Under the pieces are notes generated by a model. That model was not told the origin of the DNA. It was given only the letters and a program-made list of their open reading frames with translations, and searched no databases. From Gonatopus flavifemur (lineage: Eukaryota > Arthropoda > Insecta > Hymenoptera > Dryinidae), in contig JAFFJZ010000010.1 in NCBI GenBank assembly GCA_018340375.1, forward strand, positions 1,054,001 to 1,118,000: a stretch of DNA of 64,000 nucleotides. Direction: 5' to 3'. Below are positions 38,180-49,723 of this stretch, in pieces. Position numbers and translations under genes: made by a program. The stretch's first letter is position 1. Each line of letters begins with the position of its first letter.

Positions 38180-40600
38180 TTATTCTTCTGTTCATTTTCT
38201 TGATTTATCGAATAATGTTATCACTTCACAATCTTCAAAAAATCATGTTCTCGTATTTCATTCAAGAATTCCGAGAGATGTGACAAATAAAAAGAACAAT
38301 CAATATAAAACTTTTACCGAATGCATAGATTTTATATATCATGTTTTTGTTCATCAGTTATGTTATTTCAAATAATTGATACGGAAGGGGAAAAAAAGTG
38401 AAATGAAGAAAAAGAGAATAAGCAAAATTTTCATCGTCAATCCATTCTCCCCCTGTCATCACTCACTTCTGCCCTCTATTGTTTCCTTCGATTGTCCGAC
38501 TTCCATTATATATATTCCCCTAACCTCATTCTCCCTCAAGATTCATTGCATTCCCAGATTTTCTCTTTTCATCCTTACATCTTTCTCAAGTATATTCCCA
38601 GTTTTCCGTTCTCTTCATTTACATCATCTGAATGTTGTTTGTCTCTTTTCCTTCTGCTCCTCTATTCAATTATCAGTTCATTTTGAGGAAATTTTGTGAC
38701 AGACATTGAATATTTTTTCTCACAATCAATCTCTCATGACTTCTGCGAAGAGCAATATATCTGTTCAAGCGAATAAACTTGGTTTATTGAAGCTCATGAC
38801 GTCTTTCAAACCTTTCTTTTCCTTGAAATAATCCAAAATACAAGACAATAAGGCAGATACATCCATTGTAACGAAACAAAGCATTCAATGATGAAAAAAG
38901 TTTTCTCTGCCAAGAAGGAATTCATTAAATACAATCGGAACATTTTATTTCTCTCCCATACAAACTCCAAACTACATCGTCGCGTTTTGATAAAATCAAG
39001 CGTTCAAGTGCTCTCTTAAATTTTTAGAGTCAGGTTTCACTATTTAGCCAGGCAAAAGCGACCTTCCCAAATTTTCGAGTAAAATGTCTACTCTTGCAGA
39101 GTGATAATGTCATGAACGCTTCAATTACTGAGTGAAATTTTCATTTTTAAATCGTGACAGTTTCCTCAAATCGTGTGAAAATATCGTGCAATGTTTCAGA
39201 TTCAAAGAGTTTGGGGTGAAAGGTTTCAGATTTGTTGAAAACGAATATCTAAACTCGCAATTTGATTCGTTGAAAAAATTCTCACTGAATCAGTATCAAC
39301 ATAATAGATGGAATATCGCAATAGATGGATATGATAATCATGTTTTAAATTTATTCCTGATCGACTTCGTTACAGACACATTGATCTCCAAGCAATCAAG
39401 TAAATAATTGATATGTTATTCCCATTGCTACAGAATCGATTCAACCCCGAAAAACGTGGGTATCGATTTGAAACTGCAAGTTGAAAACAATTTTCATTCT
39501 ATCGACCCGAGTTTGACAATCCATCGACGTAGTGAAATGAAAAATCGAAGAACAAAAGTGGAAGAGTCATCGGGTATTAGTACAACGTTGGGGCGGAGTG
39601 AAAAAAGAGGAAGTCAAACGGTATATACGTGTAGTGGTCAGATTACTGGATGTGAAAACGATATTGCCTTTTTTCTCAATTCTTTTTATATCTAAAAGCA
39701 TCAAAAACCCACACAGTTATGTGATATGTTCTATTTTAATAACCCGAAAACGGATAAGCCTTTTTGGGAGTAAGAGGATCACTGCAAGATACAAATAGCA
39801 AACAATCCATCTATTACTATGAAATATCAACGATACTTTGAAACTCATTTGAGTTAATCACCCAGGTTACCAGTTTCAGCCTCATTCAAATTTTACTCAA
39901 GAATCTCGTGTTGATATTTTACTAAAGATCAACGGAATCAAATTATCAACGTAATCTGTCAATTAGTGTAATGTATATTGAAAAATGAGAATATTACACA
40001 TCTTCATTTGCAAACTGTAATACTCGCATGAATGGCCATCGCGTAAATGATACATACGTATATAATCTCTCTAACAAGTACATTTATGCATATAAGGAAT
40101 AGGTCGTTGTAGGCTTCCTTGTCGAAGCCTGAAATGGGTGTTCGACGCGTTGACTGAATAGATAATCAATGCGCTCATTTATGTTGATTGAGTACTCGAA
40201 TACCATGAATTGATGTAAATTTTCATTATCACAGCGAATATAAAATTGCATGGCACTAATGGAGATTAGATATAAATTTATATCCCGATATAAACTATAA
40301 TCTCGAAGAGAATGAATCTTCCACATCATAACTTTACATTCTTTGCTATGAACTTTCATTTCGTACAGTGTAATTTACAAACATTCATCACGGTAAAAAG
40401 AAATACTTCATTTCAGTTAGAATATGACCTGAATTCAAGATGCAACCAAAAGAAAACTCGGTTGACTTGAAGGCAGCCACTGCCAAACCTTCTTAAACTC
40501 AAACAAGAATACAGCTTACATTAATCTCTACTCAACTGAAATTAAAACTGATTTTGAACTGAAACTCAAAGCGAATTGTTTCTGATAAATGGGGTCGTCC
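38180..40600. other. Gene-free AT-rich stretch
   Basis: Several open frames of 60-107 codons occur, all with AT-driven composition and no recognisable motif. Confidence 0.45.
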
Positions 40601-40754
40601 ATTGTTTTTGGTTGTGTTCTACTCAACATGGCGTTACCATCTCATCGACGATGAGAAATATGTTTGTGTTTATGCGGAGGATACAAAAAAAATTTCTATG
40701 TTAGCTGAATTTATTTACTTCACTTATCGTACTTTTTGAAGATTGAACATCTTC

Positions 40755-40840
40755 AACTCTCATCGGGAGATTCGAACCTACGTTGCTGCTGTCATGACGT
40801 GTCCTAGTCCTCTGCGTTTAACCACTTCGCCATGGTACCG
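40755..40840 (-). repeat. tRNA-like SINE head
   Basis: On the minus strand TGGCGAAGTGGTTAA (A box) is followed by GGTTCGAATCTCC (strong B box). The A to B spacing is close to that of a real tRNA. Cloverleaf stems are not convincing, and the downstream CGATGAGAGTTGAAGATG looks like a SINE body. A decayed tRNA-Ser-like gene is the alternative. Confidence 0.6.
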
Positions 40841-40849
40841 TTTCGATTG

Positions 40850-41890
40850 ACAGACGTGATAAATCATTTCATAATAATATAATTTGATAGCATATGTAGT
40901 GTGAAGTCAAAGATAAGTTTGGGAAACATTTTACGGGAACTGAGAATTAATGCAAATGTGAATATCCCCGAAAGTTTGAATTGATTCCAATTTGTGTTGT
41001 AATGTTGAAGTGAAAGTGTCGAAATAAAGAATCCATTAACAGTGCGGAAAATCCAATAAAAAGCTTTTACGAAGTTGGTCTTACAAATTGTTACTGAATT
41101 TGTTAGGCACCTTGAATAATAAATCAAAAACCTGAAATAATTTGATTGAATTGAAACTGTAATTAATTGTATGCACATATTTATATATGTGTATGTATAA
41201 CCAATTGTAATACTAAAAATGAAAGAATTCTAATCTTATTTTCAGATATTTTTGACTGAATTATCCATCAAACTCTACCTGACTGATTATAAGATATGCA
41301 TTGCTGATAATCAGCAAATTGCCCGATTTAATCCAATTTAATACGGCCATAACTCTTTTTCATCCCATATTACGACTGAAATCGCAACATCGCTGATTCT
41401 AAGCCTCATTTGAAAATCATTTGATCATGGAATTAAGATTTACTTTTTACTGTGATACACATTGTGAATGAGTGGATTAGAAATCCTACAAATCCTGTTG
41501 AAAATTTCTTTTATCGAATTTTTTAATCAATTTTTTAATTTGTAACGTATCTCACAATCCGTCAAATACCTCCGACCTTCGCAAAAGTGCCTCTCTATCG
41601 ACAATAAATCCTGCTCTTTCGCATAGGGAATTCCATTCCTATTTTTTGCTTTTCCATTCTCCAATTTCATTGTACACGCTCTCCTTGTATTATACCTGAT
41701 TTGTTCGAATCTTCTCCATACAGAGATGCGGCAATACAAATAAGCGAGGTAGAAATAACCGTATACCAATGTCAATAAACGTGTATACGTATGAACGTAC
41801 AAGATATGTGTGACGTACGTGTCGTGGGTGTGTTACATTGTGCGAACAAGGCTGCAAAATGCTCAACACGCACATTCACTCGCACAGTTA
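40850..41890. other. Gene-free stretch
   Basis: No feature was recognised. Confidence 0.45.
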
Positions 41891-41896
41891 TAAACC

Positions 41897-42010
41897 GAGG
41901 ATCTGACGCGTTGCACCATTGCTCGCAGCGTTGTCCTTTATTCGAGTTACACGTTACAAGAGAGCGAGCTGGGTAACGCTACGGTCTATGGTGCAACGTG
42001 TAAGATCCTC
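41897..42010. ncRNA. 114 nt stem-loop, candidate hairpin RNA
   Basis: GAGGATCT pairs with AGATCCTC, then ACGCGTTGCACCAT pairs with ATGGTGCAACGTGT (one mismatch before it, one G-U). After an internal loop AGCGTTGTCC pairs with GGGTAACGCT. The loop is about 34 nt. The shape resembles a pre-miRNA-like stem, but a MITE is equally possible. No known miRNA seed is claimed. Confidence 0.35.
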
Positions 42011-42675
42011 ACGGTATGAAGAATAAAAGAACCAAGAGGGACATAGATAGAAATTGAAGGAGAGGAGAAACGTCTCTTTACGTGATGTGTGCCGAGGTGA
42101 GATAAAGAGAGTAAGAGAAAAACAGGGACAAAGTCGAGGGACACTGGGAAAATGTTGGATGTCGCACATGGCAAGTAAAAGCCAAGCCGCATAAAGAGTA
42201 GAGGGCTGGTTTTCTATCTCTCTTGTTTTCTGCTAGCGTCCCTGTAATTATGGCTCGAGGTGCCGTCTCGTAAATGAGTACCGTTCAGGGATGGTATATA
42301 GAAGATATATATCATTCATTCTAGGTGTAGAAATTATAGAGAAAAAAGACCTACGAAAAACAAGTATCATATTCTGAGTTGCTTCGTTGCGATACATAAT
42401 TCGTTGTAAAATCTGCGATTGTTTTTCCGAATATCATACATCATTAACTATTTCGATTCGAAGCAACTGAAAATCAAGGTTGATACTGAAATTCATTTCT
42501 GAAAAATACATTTTTTGTGATTGTTGGTTCTTTTCCCTTATTTCTAATTATCTTCATAGCGATGAGAAATTTTTACAAAAATCTACCAATTAAAAAATTA
42601 TCGTAATGACATTATAGATACGAAATTACGAGACACCCTGTATGCGTATAAATATTCAATAAAAACGTTGCTGAT

Positions 42676-42760
42676 CCCATGTGGAAAAAATGTGCGAAAA
42701 TATATACAATTGTACACAAATTTTATACAATTCGTATACAGTTTTGGACATTTCCGCGTG
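42676..42760. mobile_element. CCCATGTGG element, copy G
   Basis: Left end CCCATGTGGAAAAAATGTG; the right end is GGACATTTCCGCGTG, which has lost the full terminus. The following 80 bp contain further TTGTCC/GGACAAAA inverted words that may be part of a larger variant. Confidence 0.8.
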
Positions 42761-42946
42761 AAAACATCTCTGGACAAAAATTGTCCGGACAAAATATCCC
42801 GTCACGCAAATTGTCCAAACAAAACATTCATTTCGCGACAAGTACATGACTTCCACGATCTACTCGCCTGAGAACGGACTCGATCTGGTGAATAGGATCA
42901 TGGGTTGTTGTGTTTTTGTGTTCGTTAATTGACAGAAACAACGGAT

Positions 42947-43459
42947 GCCGAAGTAAACCAAGTTTTATTCAAATATCATTATTTCAAAATACAATGTAAG
43001 AAGCAATTCCTTGTAGGAATTCTAGGGTGTCAGCGTTTTCGTAAGTGGAAACTATATTCTTCTATATAAACTATAAACCTCTGGTCATAATCTTTGTATT
43101 TTTTTCTTTCAGGATTACTAATTGTCCTGCCGGGAGTTTGTTGCAGTATGTTACTTCCAATGCGTTATTTGTACGAGGACTCTTTTCAAGAACAGAGCTG
43201 TAACAATGCGTTATGCTTCGATTGACCGATTTATAAACACCTTGAAATCAGAAAAAAGCATAACTGAATTGCTACTACAGCAACAAACTGGCGGCAGGAC
43301 AATTAATAATCCTAAAAGCAAAAAATACAGAAATTATGACCAGAGGTTATTGAATGTAGTTTCCAATTAAGAGAACACCGACACTCTAGAATACCTGAAA
43401 GGAATTGCTCCTAATATTGTATTGTAATGAGATTTGAATGAAACTTAGTTCACTTCGGC
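42947..43459. mobile_element. 513 bp long inverted repeat (arms about 175-195 bp)
   Basis: The left arm (42947-43140) and right arm (43284-43459) are close reverse complements along their length. Paired words include GCCGAAGT with ACTTCGGC, AACCTCTGGTCATAAT with ATTATGACCAGAGGTT and TAATTGTCCTGCCG with CGGCAGGACAATTA. The loop is about 140 bp. The short open frame across the loop is not a recognisable gene. Confidence 0.88.
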
Positions 43460-43597
43460 AAAAATGGAAACAAATTAGTTTCTATGATTAAACTAATTCT
43501 ATCTCGGCAAAAGCTGCCTCTTTTGCAGGCATTATAGCAAAAAAAGGAGACACTATGCCGGCAATGCTTCTTCCTTCGTACACCCATTTTCTTACGC

Positions 43598-43611
43598 GGG
43601 GGGGGGGGGGG
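43598..43611 (+). repeat. Poly-G run of 14
   Basis: Fourteen consecutive G residues after CTTACGC. Confidence 0.9.
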
Positions 43612-43619
43612 ATTTTTGT

Positions 43620-46600
43620 ATTGAAAATTAATACATTTATATCACAGCTAAAATATACCCTATCGTGGTGGAAAAAACCATGAGTATGCGATAAAATTAC
43701 CCCAACTCTTTTTGAATATCCCACGGGTGTAATACTTTTTCTAGTAATCTTTGATATAAACTTTTCTCTGTGTGACAACTTCCCTAACAGCCTCAAAAGT
43801 TGGAATACAATCGCCATGAATCGACACATCGGGATACAAATACCATGGAATTTCCATTTAAAGAGACTGAAAATGATGAATATTTTACATGTTGAATGAA
43901 ATTAATTGAGCGAGAAATTCAAAGGCGAAAGGAGAAAAAAGGCAACATAAGAGCTATAAAGAAACTCTTCTCAAGCATTTGACGGAAAATCTACCGCAAT
44001 TCAGCCATCAAAAGTCGAGCATTATTTCCCCTCGAGTAGCAGTCCACACTCTAGAACTTTATCGTATTTTACGCTCAGTCAAACATGACGAAAGAGAATT
44101 ATAGTATATGAGGAGGAGAGAGAAAATCACACTTTGCCAGATTACACAGAACAGTGTCACAAATTTTTGGGATCGAAGGAACGAAAACAATGAAAGGAAG
44201 AGAATAGACTTTAAGTTAGACGAGTCGCTTACACGATGCAGTACGTGGATCTCAACTTTATTCAAAAGTTTTATTTGTTGTTCTACTGAATTTATGATTG
44301 TTTCTTCGTGGATATTCGTGTCTTTGTCGCTTCAACCGAGATTTTTTTGAATTTTTAGGTTTGAAATTTAGTTGTCAACATGCTCGTAGAGACCCCGGTG
44401 AAAATTCACCATTGTTGCAAAGTTGGTCTGATCCTGACAAACATTGGCGGAGCCTTGGGGAGAAGCTTGACTAAATCCTGAAACGAGAACATCGTTCTGG
44501 CAATCAACGATCTCCAATTCTGAAGCCTGGGGCAATGAGGATGGAAGATTACAGGAAGGAAAAAAATTTGCTGGCATAGCGAAATCTGATTTTGCTGAGT
44601 AGTTTTTGCTATGACAGTAATTTCTTCGTCATCACAGCAATTGTGCCAACAATTAAGACGAAATTTTTGAGCTGGAGCAGCGAAAAATATAGACTCCTGC
44701 AGCAACATTTATTTGTCATTCTGTATATAATGCTGAAAACTTTGCTAGTCTAGCGAACAATCTGTTGTTTCAATCAATTGATCATGTTGCTCTCTCAGCA
44801 ATCTAGTTAGCAGTGGCAGCGAATTTTTAGCTGGGTTAGAAATGAGATTTGCTGTTTTAGCAGATTTTCTTCCCGTGTACAAGTTTGATTTAATGGTTCT
44901 ACAAATGGTTCTGATTGGCGGATACAAAACTTCTGCTATACGACCAATACTGGCACAAACATGACACGCACGATAATACCTATGTTGCCAATCAAAGTTG
45001 GCTAATGTACATTTTCATACCTGGGCCAAGCCATTACCCCGCGTCAGTTTTAGCGAAATTGCTGCATTTTCACGAAAGGAACGAGTTGTTTCAGTGAAAC
45101 TTCACAGTCCACAAGTTTCATGAGAGTTCTATTTTTACGAGCGTGTATATTCACTTACACTTTATAATTAATTCATTGTAATAATAATCATAGGTCAGCT
45201 GGTTCACGTGTAGAAATTTTATCACTCAATTCAAATTGCAACATACATTGCGATGATAGGAGCAGCCTTGCTTGTAGTGCCAAATAAATGCGGTACAGTT
45301 AGAAACTCGACGCATTTCAGCCGAATTCACAGGAAGAAATATTGAAATTCAAAATCTGAAGACTCAAAAATTGAAAATTCAAGATAAGATTACGAGTTGT
45401 ACTAATGCAATGTTTGATTTATCCTTAAATACAAACGAGATTTACACAGCTTGTACTCCGGTATCGTGATATCTACGATCGTGCTTCCAACATGTCGCTC
45501 AAAGATAAAACTTTGCGAAGTACGCGAGTTCAATTTTGAAAACGTGTTCGCCATGACATGCCAAGCGAACAATTCATTTTCTATTACATCATATAATTAA
45601 TGGTGAGAGAATCTGGAATCAATTGAAGAAAGGAAAAGGATTCTGTTCTTAGAGAAGATTTCGCTGTAGCTGTGACTTACACTGTGTGTGTGTGAAAGAG
45701 CTATTTGGTTTATTACTTTTTTTACATCTCCCACTCATTATAATTTCTGGTCTCACTTTGAACAACGATTTACTTGGTAGTAGCTCGACTGCGACACGAT
45801 GATCAGATCTTGCCTTTGGGCCATTAGAATCGCTAACTTGGAATCGAAAACCTGTTTTCTTCTTTACTCGTGTTGTATAGTTCAATCAAGTCGCGTGCGT
45901 ATTTTATTCGCGGCAACATAGTTCTATCTTTCTTTCTCTCTCTATCGCACACTTTCTTGCTTCCACTTGAGTATTGTCTACACCAGTGATGCCAGAAATT
46001 TTGAGATCCAATCAAATACTTCCGTTGATCGGAATGACCAATGTATTGCGGTCTCGACACGGCCCATCATCTATCCATCTTCGATAGACCGTGAGTCAAT
46101 ACCGATTCGACCGAGAATATCTTTACCATAGAAGACCACTGTTGTTTGCTATAATAATTTTACTCGGGGATAGTGTGTTAAGAATTCTTGCATTTTCATC
46201 TGCATGACATTTTGAATATTAAATAAAGAACAATGCCTTTTTTCTCCTTAAATAATTTGCTGTCTTTCAATGATGATTTTATGCAAGAATTTGTCTGCCG
46301 AGAATCATCACATTATTTTTTTCTCTTTTATTTAAGCATCGTTTGAGATTTTCATAGAAGTCGAATTTTTTGTCGTTTCTTTCATTGAATTCATTTTGAA
46401 ACTTGAAATTATGAAAAATGAGAGAGAAAAAAATACGCTTTAACATTTACATTTGCCATATAAGCTATGCTCGTAAAATCTACAGAACAGTTTAAGACAA
46501 ATTAATTTTGAATTGGTTTTTCTCTAGAACAGTGTAACAGGTCTCATGAATTGCTGGAGCATGGTATGTAAAATTTTTGTCAATACACATCTATGTGGGT
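43620..46600. other. Gene-free stretch
   Basis: Region 44560-44860 has repeated TTGCTG/AGCAG words but no defined element. No coding-like frame was recognised. Confidence 0.45.
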
Positions 46601-46606
46601 TATGTA

Positions 46607-46835
46607 CACTGGAAAAAAAGTGTGGTTATACTAACCATCCGGAGTATGGCCAGGGAAGACAGCTACAGTGGCGACACTCATATTGTTCTAGAATAATACA
46701 GATTGATATTGTAGCAATCTGTGTCGCTCCTGGAACTATCCGTTTGGCTGTAGTGGCAATACCGATGACTCTACACTTTAGATAAATGGTATAGGTAAAC
46801 AGTATTGTTATGAGACCAATACTTTTTTCTCAGTG
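46607..46835. mobile_element. 229 bp CACTGAG-type MITE flanked by TA
   Basis: Ends CACTGGAAAAAAAGTGTGG and, inverted, CACTGAGAAAAAAGTATTGG. TA precedes (46605-46606) and follows (46836-46837), as expected for a TA target duplication. It sits about 370 bp from the scribbler donor. Confidence 0.8.
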
Positions 46836-47227
46836 TAGCGCAAAATATCCCTATAATTTAGATCAATTGATCTGGAACACAGATTTGTCATCAGCATACT
46901 TCATAATGAAGAGAAAATACTTGTGGAGAATCCAATATCATAAGTAAAATGTTCATTTCAGTTTGCCAAACGGATCTAATAGAAACGTATTGCGGTATTG
47001 TTGCAGACGTAAGGCGGACACGATGAGTATCAACTAAGCTGCCCTACGTTCGCAACACGTAACACGTTTGCACCAGAACCGTTTAACAATCCAACATTAG
47101 AATGAAACAATAAATTAAACAATGATTGTGGTACTTTGCGAATATGGACAATCATTGAGATCATTACATTCATGATTATACATATTTTACTTGCGTCTGA
47201 AATGAAAGAAAAAAAAAACGGTACGAA

Positions 47228-47237
47228 CTCTTACCTT
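47228..47237 (-). other. Splice donor closing the scribbler exon
   Basis: On the minus strand the sequence reads AAG|GTAAGAG, close to the ideal metazoan 5' splice site. It falls exactly on a codon boundary after Lys763 (phase 0). Downstream the frame turns into Phe-rich intron sequence and stops within 15 codons. Confidence 0.88.
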
Positions 47238-49523
47238 GGGTTCGGTTTTGATTTTCTTGGCAGGAGGTGGACTAGCCGCAGTATCCATGGCTTCTTCGGC
47301 GGGGGTGGTCAAAGGAGGTCCAGGCACAGCCGCGACTTTAGTCTGTTCCGGCTTAGCTGCAGAACCAGCGGCCGTGGCGCTGGCTGGACTAGGGGGTGGG
47401 CAAGGAGCTGCCGCGCTAGTCGCGGGAGGTCCGGGGCCTTGTGAAACCGAAAACGCGGTTCTCGAACTGGGAGGAGGTCCTTGAGTCTGTTGAGGGGCCG
47501 TAGCCGCGGGGGTCGGTCCCTGTTGGGACTGATTCGTAGCACCACTAGAATTTTGTCCTTGTCCACCGGGTGCCGGTAACCTCGCGTTACCGTTCATTTC
47601 AGGCTTGCCTCCGGCGCTTTGTTGCTGGGAGGTCGTATGATTCTGATTCTGTTGCTGTTTATCGTGTTTTTCACGTGCCTTGTCGCGTCTATGACCGCTG
47701 GAGCCACGTTTCGAACCGGTCGTTCCGGAACCTGGAGCGTTGCCCGTTCCCCCCGTCGAACTCGCCTGTGAATGGCTTGGTTTCGTTTTATTTGAGGAAG
47801 AGGAAGATTGATTTCCCCCGCTCCCACTTCCGCCGGTACTACCGGAATTACTACCCCCACCGACGTTTGTACCACCGCAATCAGAGTTCTGCGAATTGGA
47901 TCCAACCATGGAACCACTACCAGCACCTGACGAGGAAGAAGTTAAATTCGAGGAGTTGGAAGAATTGGTGGATCCAACGCTTCCAGATCCTCCCGTGCTC
48001 GATCCCGTACTTGCTCCGGAGCCGTTATTACTATCCGACCCAGAAGAGGCTGTACCATTGATTTCGTTAGACTTGACTATCTCGTGTTTGGCCTCGCTCG
48101 TCTTGGTTCCGGGCTTCGTTCGTTTGATCTTCATTTTAAGGCCCTTGTCGACGGTGGCCGAATGTTCAACAGCCATTTTGCCCCCAGCAACTGAATTCAC
48201 TGAATGTACGACGGCGTTCACGCCGACCCCGACTACACCCGTAGAGCTTGAAGTGCCGTTGTTGCTGCTACCGTTGGAATTGCTAATGTTGCAAGAGTTG
48301 TTCGTCAAACTGTTGCCCCCCGAGGATAATTGTTTACTACCGCTCGTCACAACGACGTTTAAATTCGTCGAACCGTTACTGCCGTTCGCGTTACTCCCGT
48401 TGTTATTGTTACCACTTGTATTGTTCGAATTAACAACTCCGCCACCGCAGGACGATGAATTCGAGGAGGAGGAGGAAGAGGAAGAGGAGGACGACGACGA
48501 CGAACAAGAAGAGGAAGAAGAGACAGATGACGACGACTGACTACTGTTCCCCAACGAAGCCGAAGAATTCAATGAATTCGACGAGGACGAGTTGTTACTG
48601 TTCACTCCGTTGTTATTACCACTATTACCACCTGCACCACCAGTTATAACGTTATTACCACTATTGTTCGTTGAATTTGACAACTGATGATGGTTGTGTT
48701 GATGATGATGATGATGGTGATGATGGTTGTGATTACCGTGATGATTCGTATTACTAGGGGCTGTTTGTGCCGAGGCAGGCGTTGAAGCCATGCCTGTCCC
48801 CGAACTACTTATTAATAATTTCTCGTCCCTCGTCTTTTCAATGTCCGCATCAAGATCAATTATCAAATCACCTATACCAATATCCCACTCGTTGTCGTCG
48901 TACTCAAAGTTGTTGGTAGCATTCGTCGCGGTCGGATCCAGTTCAGAGGCGTTGTTGTTATTTGCCGCCACTGTGCTTGATTTTTGTTCAACTCTTTGTT
49001 GTTGATTACTGGTTCCCGCCGCCGTTGTTGTTGTTGTTGTTGTTGTTGTTGCTGCTATCGTTGGAGTTGTTGGCGTCGAGGACGAGGACGTTGAAGAGGA
49101 CAATCTGTCACGAGTTTGATGGTGATGACCGTGATGGTGGTGATGATGATGACCGTGGTGGTGGTGGTGATGATGATGATGATGATGATGATGACGATGA
49201 TCGCGGTGATGATGTTCTCGACTACCACCACTAGCTACTTGTTGTTGTTGCTGCTGCCTCTTCGATTGACCGTTACTACCACTATTGCTATTACCACTTC
49301 CACCGCCTCCGCCACTACTTTGGCCAGTGTTGCTATTACCAAAACCAATTACCTCCGCGTTATTATGGTGATTGTTGTTGGTTTTACCGTTGTTGTTGGT
49401 AGTATGCCTGTTATTATTATTGTTGTTGTTATTAATACTACTACTACCGCCACCACCGACTAACGGGGATGGTCCTTTGCGGTTAACGTTAGGGAGGCGA
49501 CCGCCTAGTGGCGTGGTCGCCAT
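47235..49523 (-). CDS. sbb: Scribbler/brakeless (ZNF608/609 family) N-terminal coding exon, partial gene
   Basis: Start of a nuclear transcriptional co-regulator; in flies scribbler/brakeless acts as a corepressor in embryonic patterning, photoreceptor axon targeting and larval locomotion (family knowledge). The exon encodes 763 residues in phase 0 and stops at an AAG|GTAAGA donor; reading on adds only 15 intron-encoded residues. Residues 211-230 carry NEWDIGIGDLIIDLDAD followed by IEK, matching the N-terminal acidic block of ZNF609. Residues 460-485 carry KMKIKRTKPGTKTSEAK, a basic block typical of insect members. Between them lie Asn, Gly, Ser and Thr runs and His tracts near residues 101-138 and 258-280. 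The C-terminal part is Pro/Ala/Gln-rich and ends KKIKTEPK. The start is supported by an in-frame TGA at 49596-49598 with no ATG in between, and by G at -3 and +4. The C2H2 finger of the family must lie on exons outside this segment. Confidence 0.9.
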
Positions 49524-49723
49524 GCCCTTGAAAACGTTTCCCCGGCACCCGCCAGCCTGATTACCGACTCTCCTCTTTTTCTCACATACGATGTTTCATC
49601 CGGTATGGTTCTGTCACCACTTGAGGAACAAAAGCAGGACCAAGCGTTTCCATTTGACTGACAACCCCGACGACGACGACGACCTCCGCCCGCGAGACAC
49701 GCCTCGTCCATCGAACACATCAC
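49505..49723 (-). other. Upstream ORF overlapping the scribbler start codon
   Basis: If the leader extends to about 49.72 kb, it contains a 72-codon ORF beginning with two consecutive ATGs. The ORF is in a different frame from scribbler and ends 18 nt inside the coding exon. Its peptide (Arg/Gly-rich at the start) resembles nothing I recognise. If transcribed it would reduce or regulate initiation at the main ATG, so its role is inferred from position only. Confidence 0.3.

Larger units (their letters stand above)
1..47234 (-). other. Probable long first intron downstream of the scribbler donor
   Basis: No open frame in this span has recognisable protein similarity or balanced amino-acid composition. 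All are AT-rich chance frames or lie in repeats. The span follows a strong donor, and scribbler genes in other insects have very long introns, so it is read as intron. An intronic gene or an unrecognised small exon cannot be excluded. Confidence 0.6.

Noticed and set aside
42625..42645. ACACCCTGTA motif resembling a transposon end (also TACAGGGTGACC near 914)
   Set aside because: No partner inverted end was found at a sensible distance in either place.
44560..44865. Region with repeated TTGCTG/AGCAG words
   Set aside because: No consistent inverted or tandem arrangement could be defined.
47896..48540. Long + strand open frames opposite the scribbler exon (also 47570-48061)
   Set aside because: They are antisense shadows of triplet-repeat coding sequence, with Leu/Pro/Glu composition dictated by the real frame. 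The minus strand has conserved family motifs and a proper donor.
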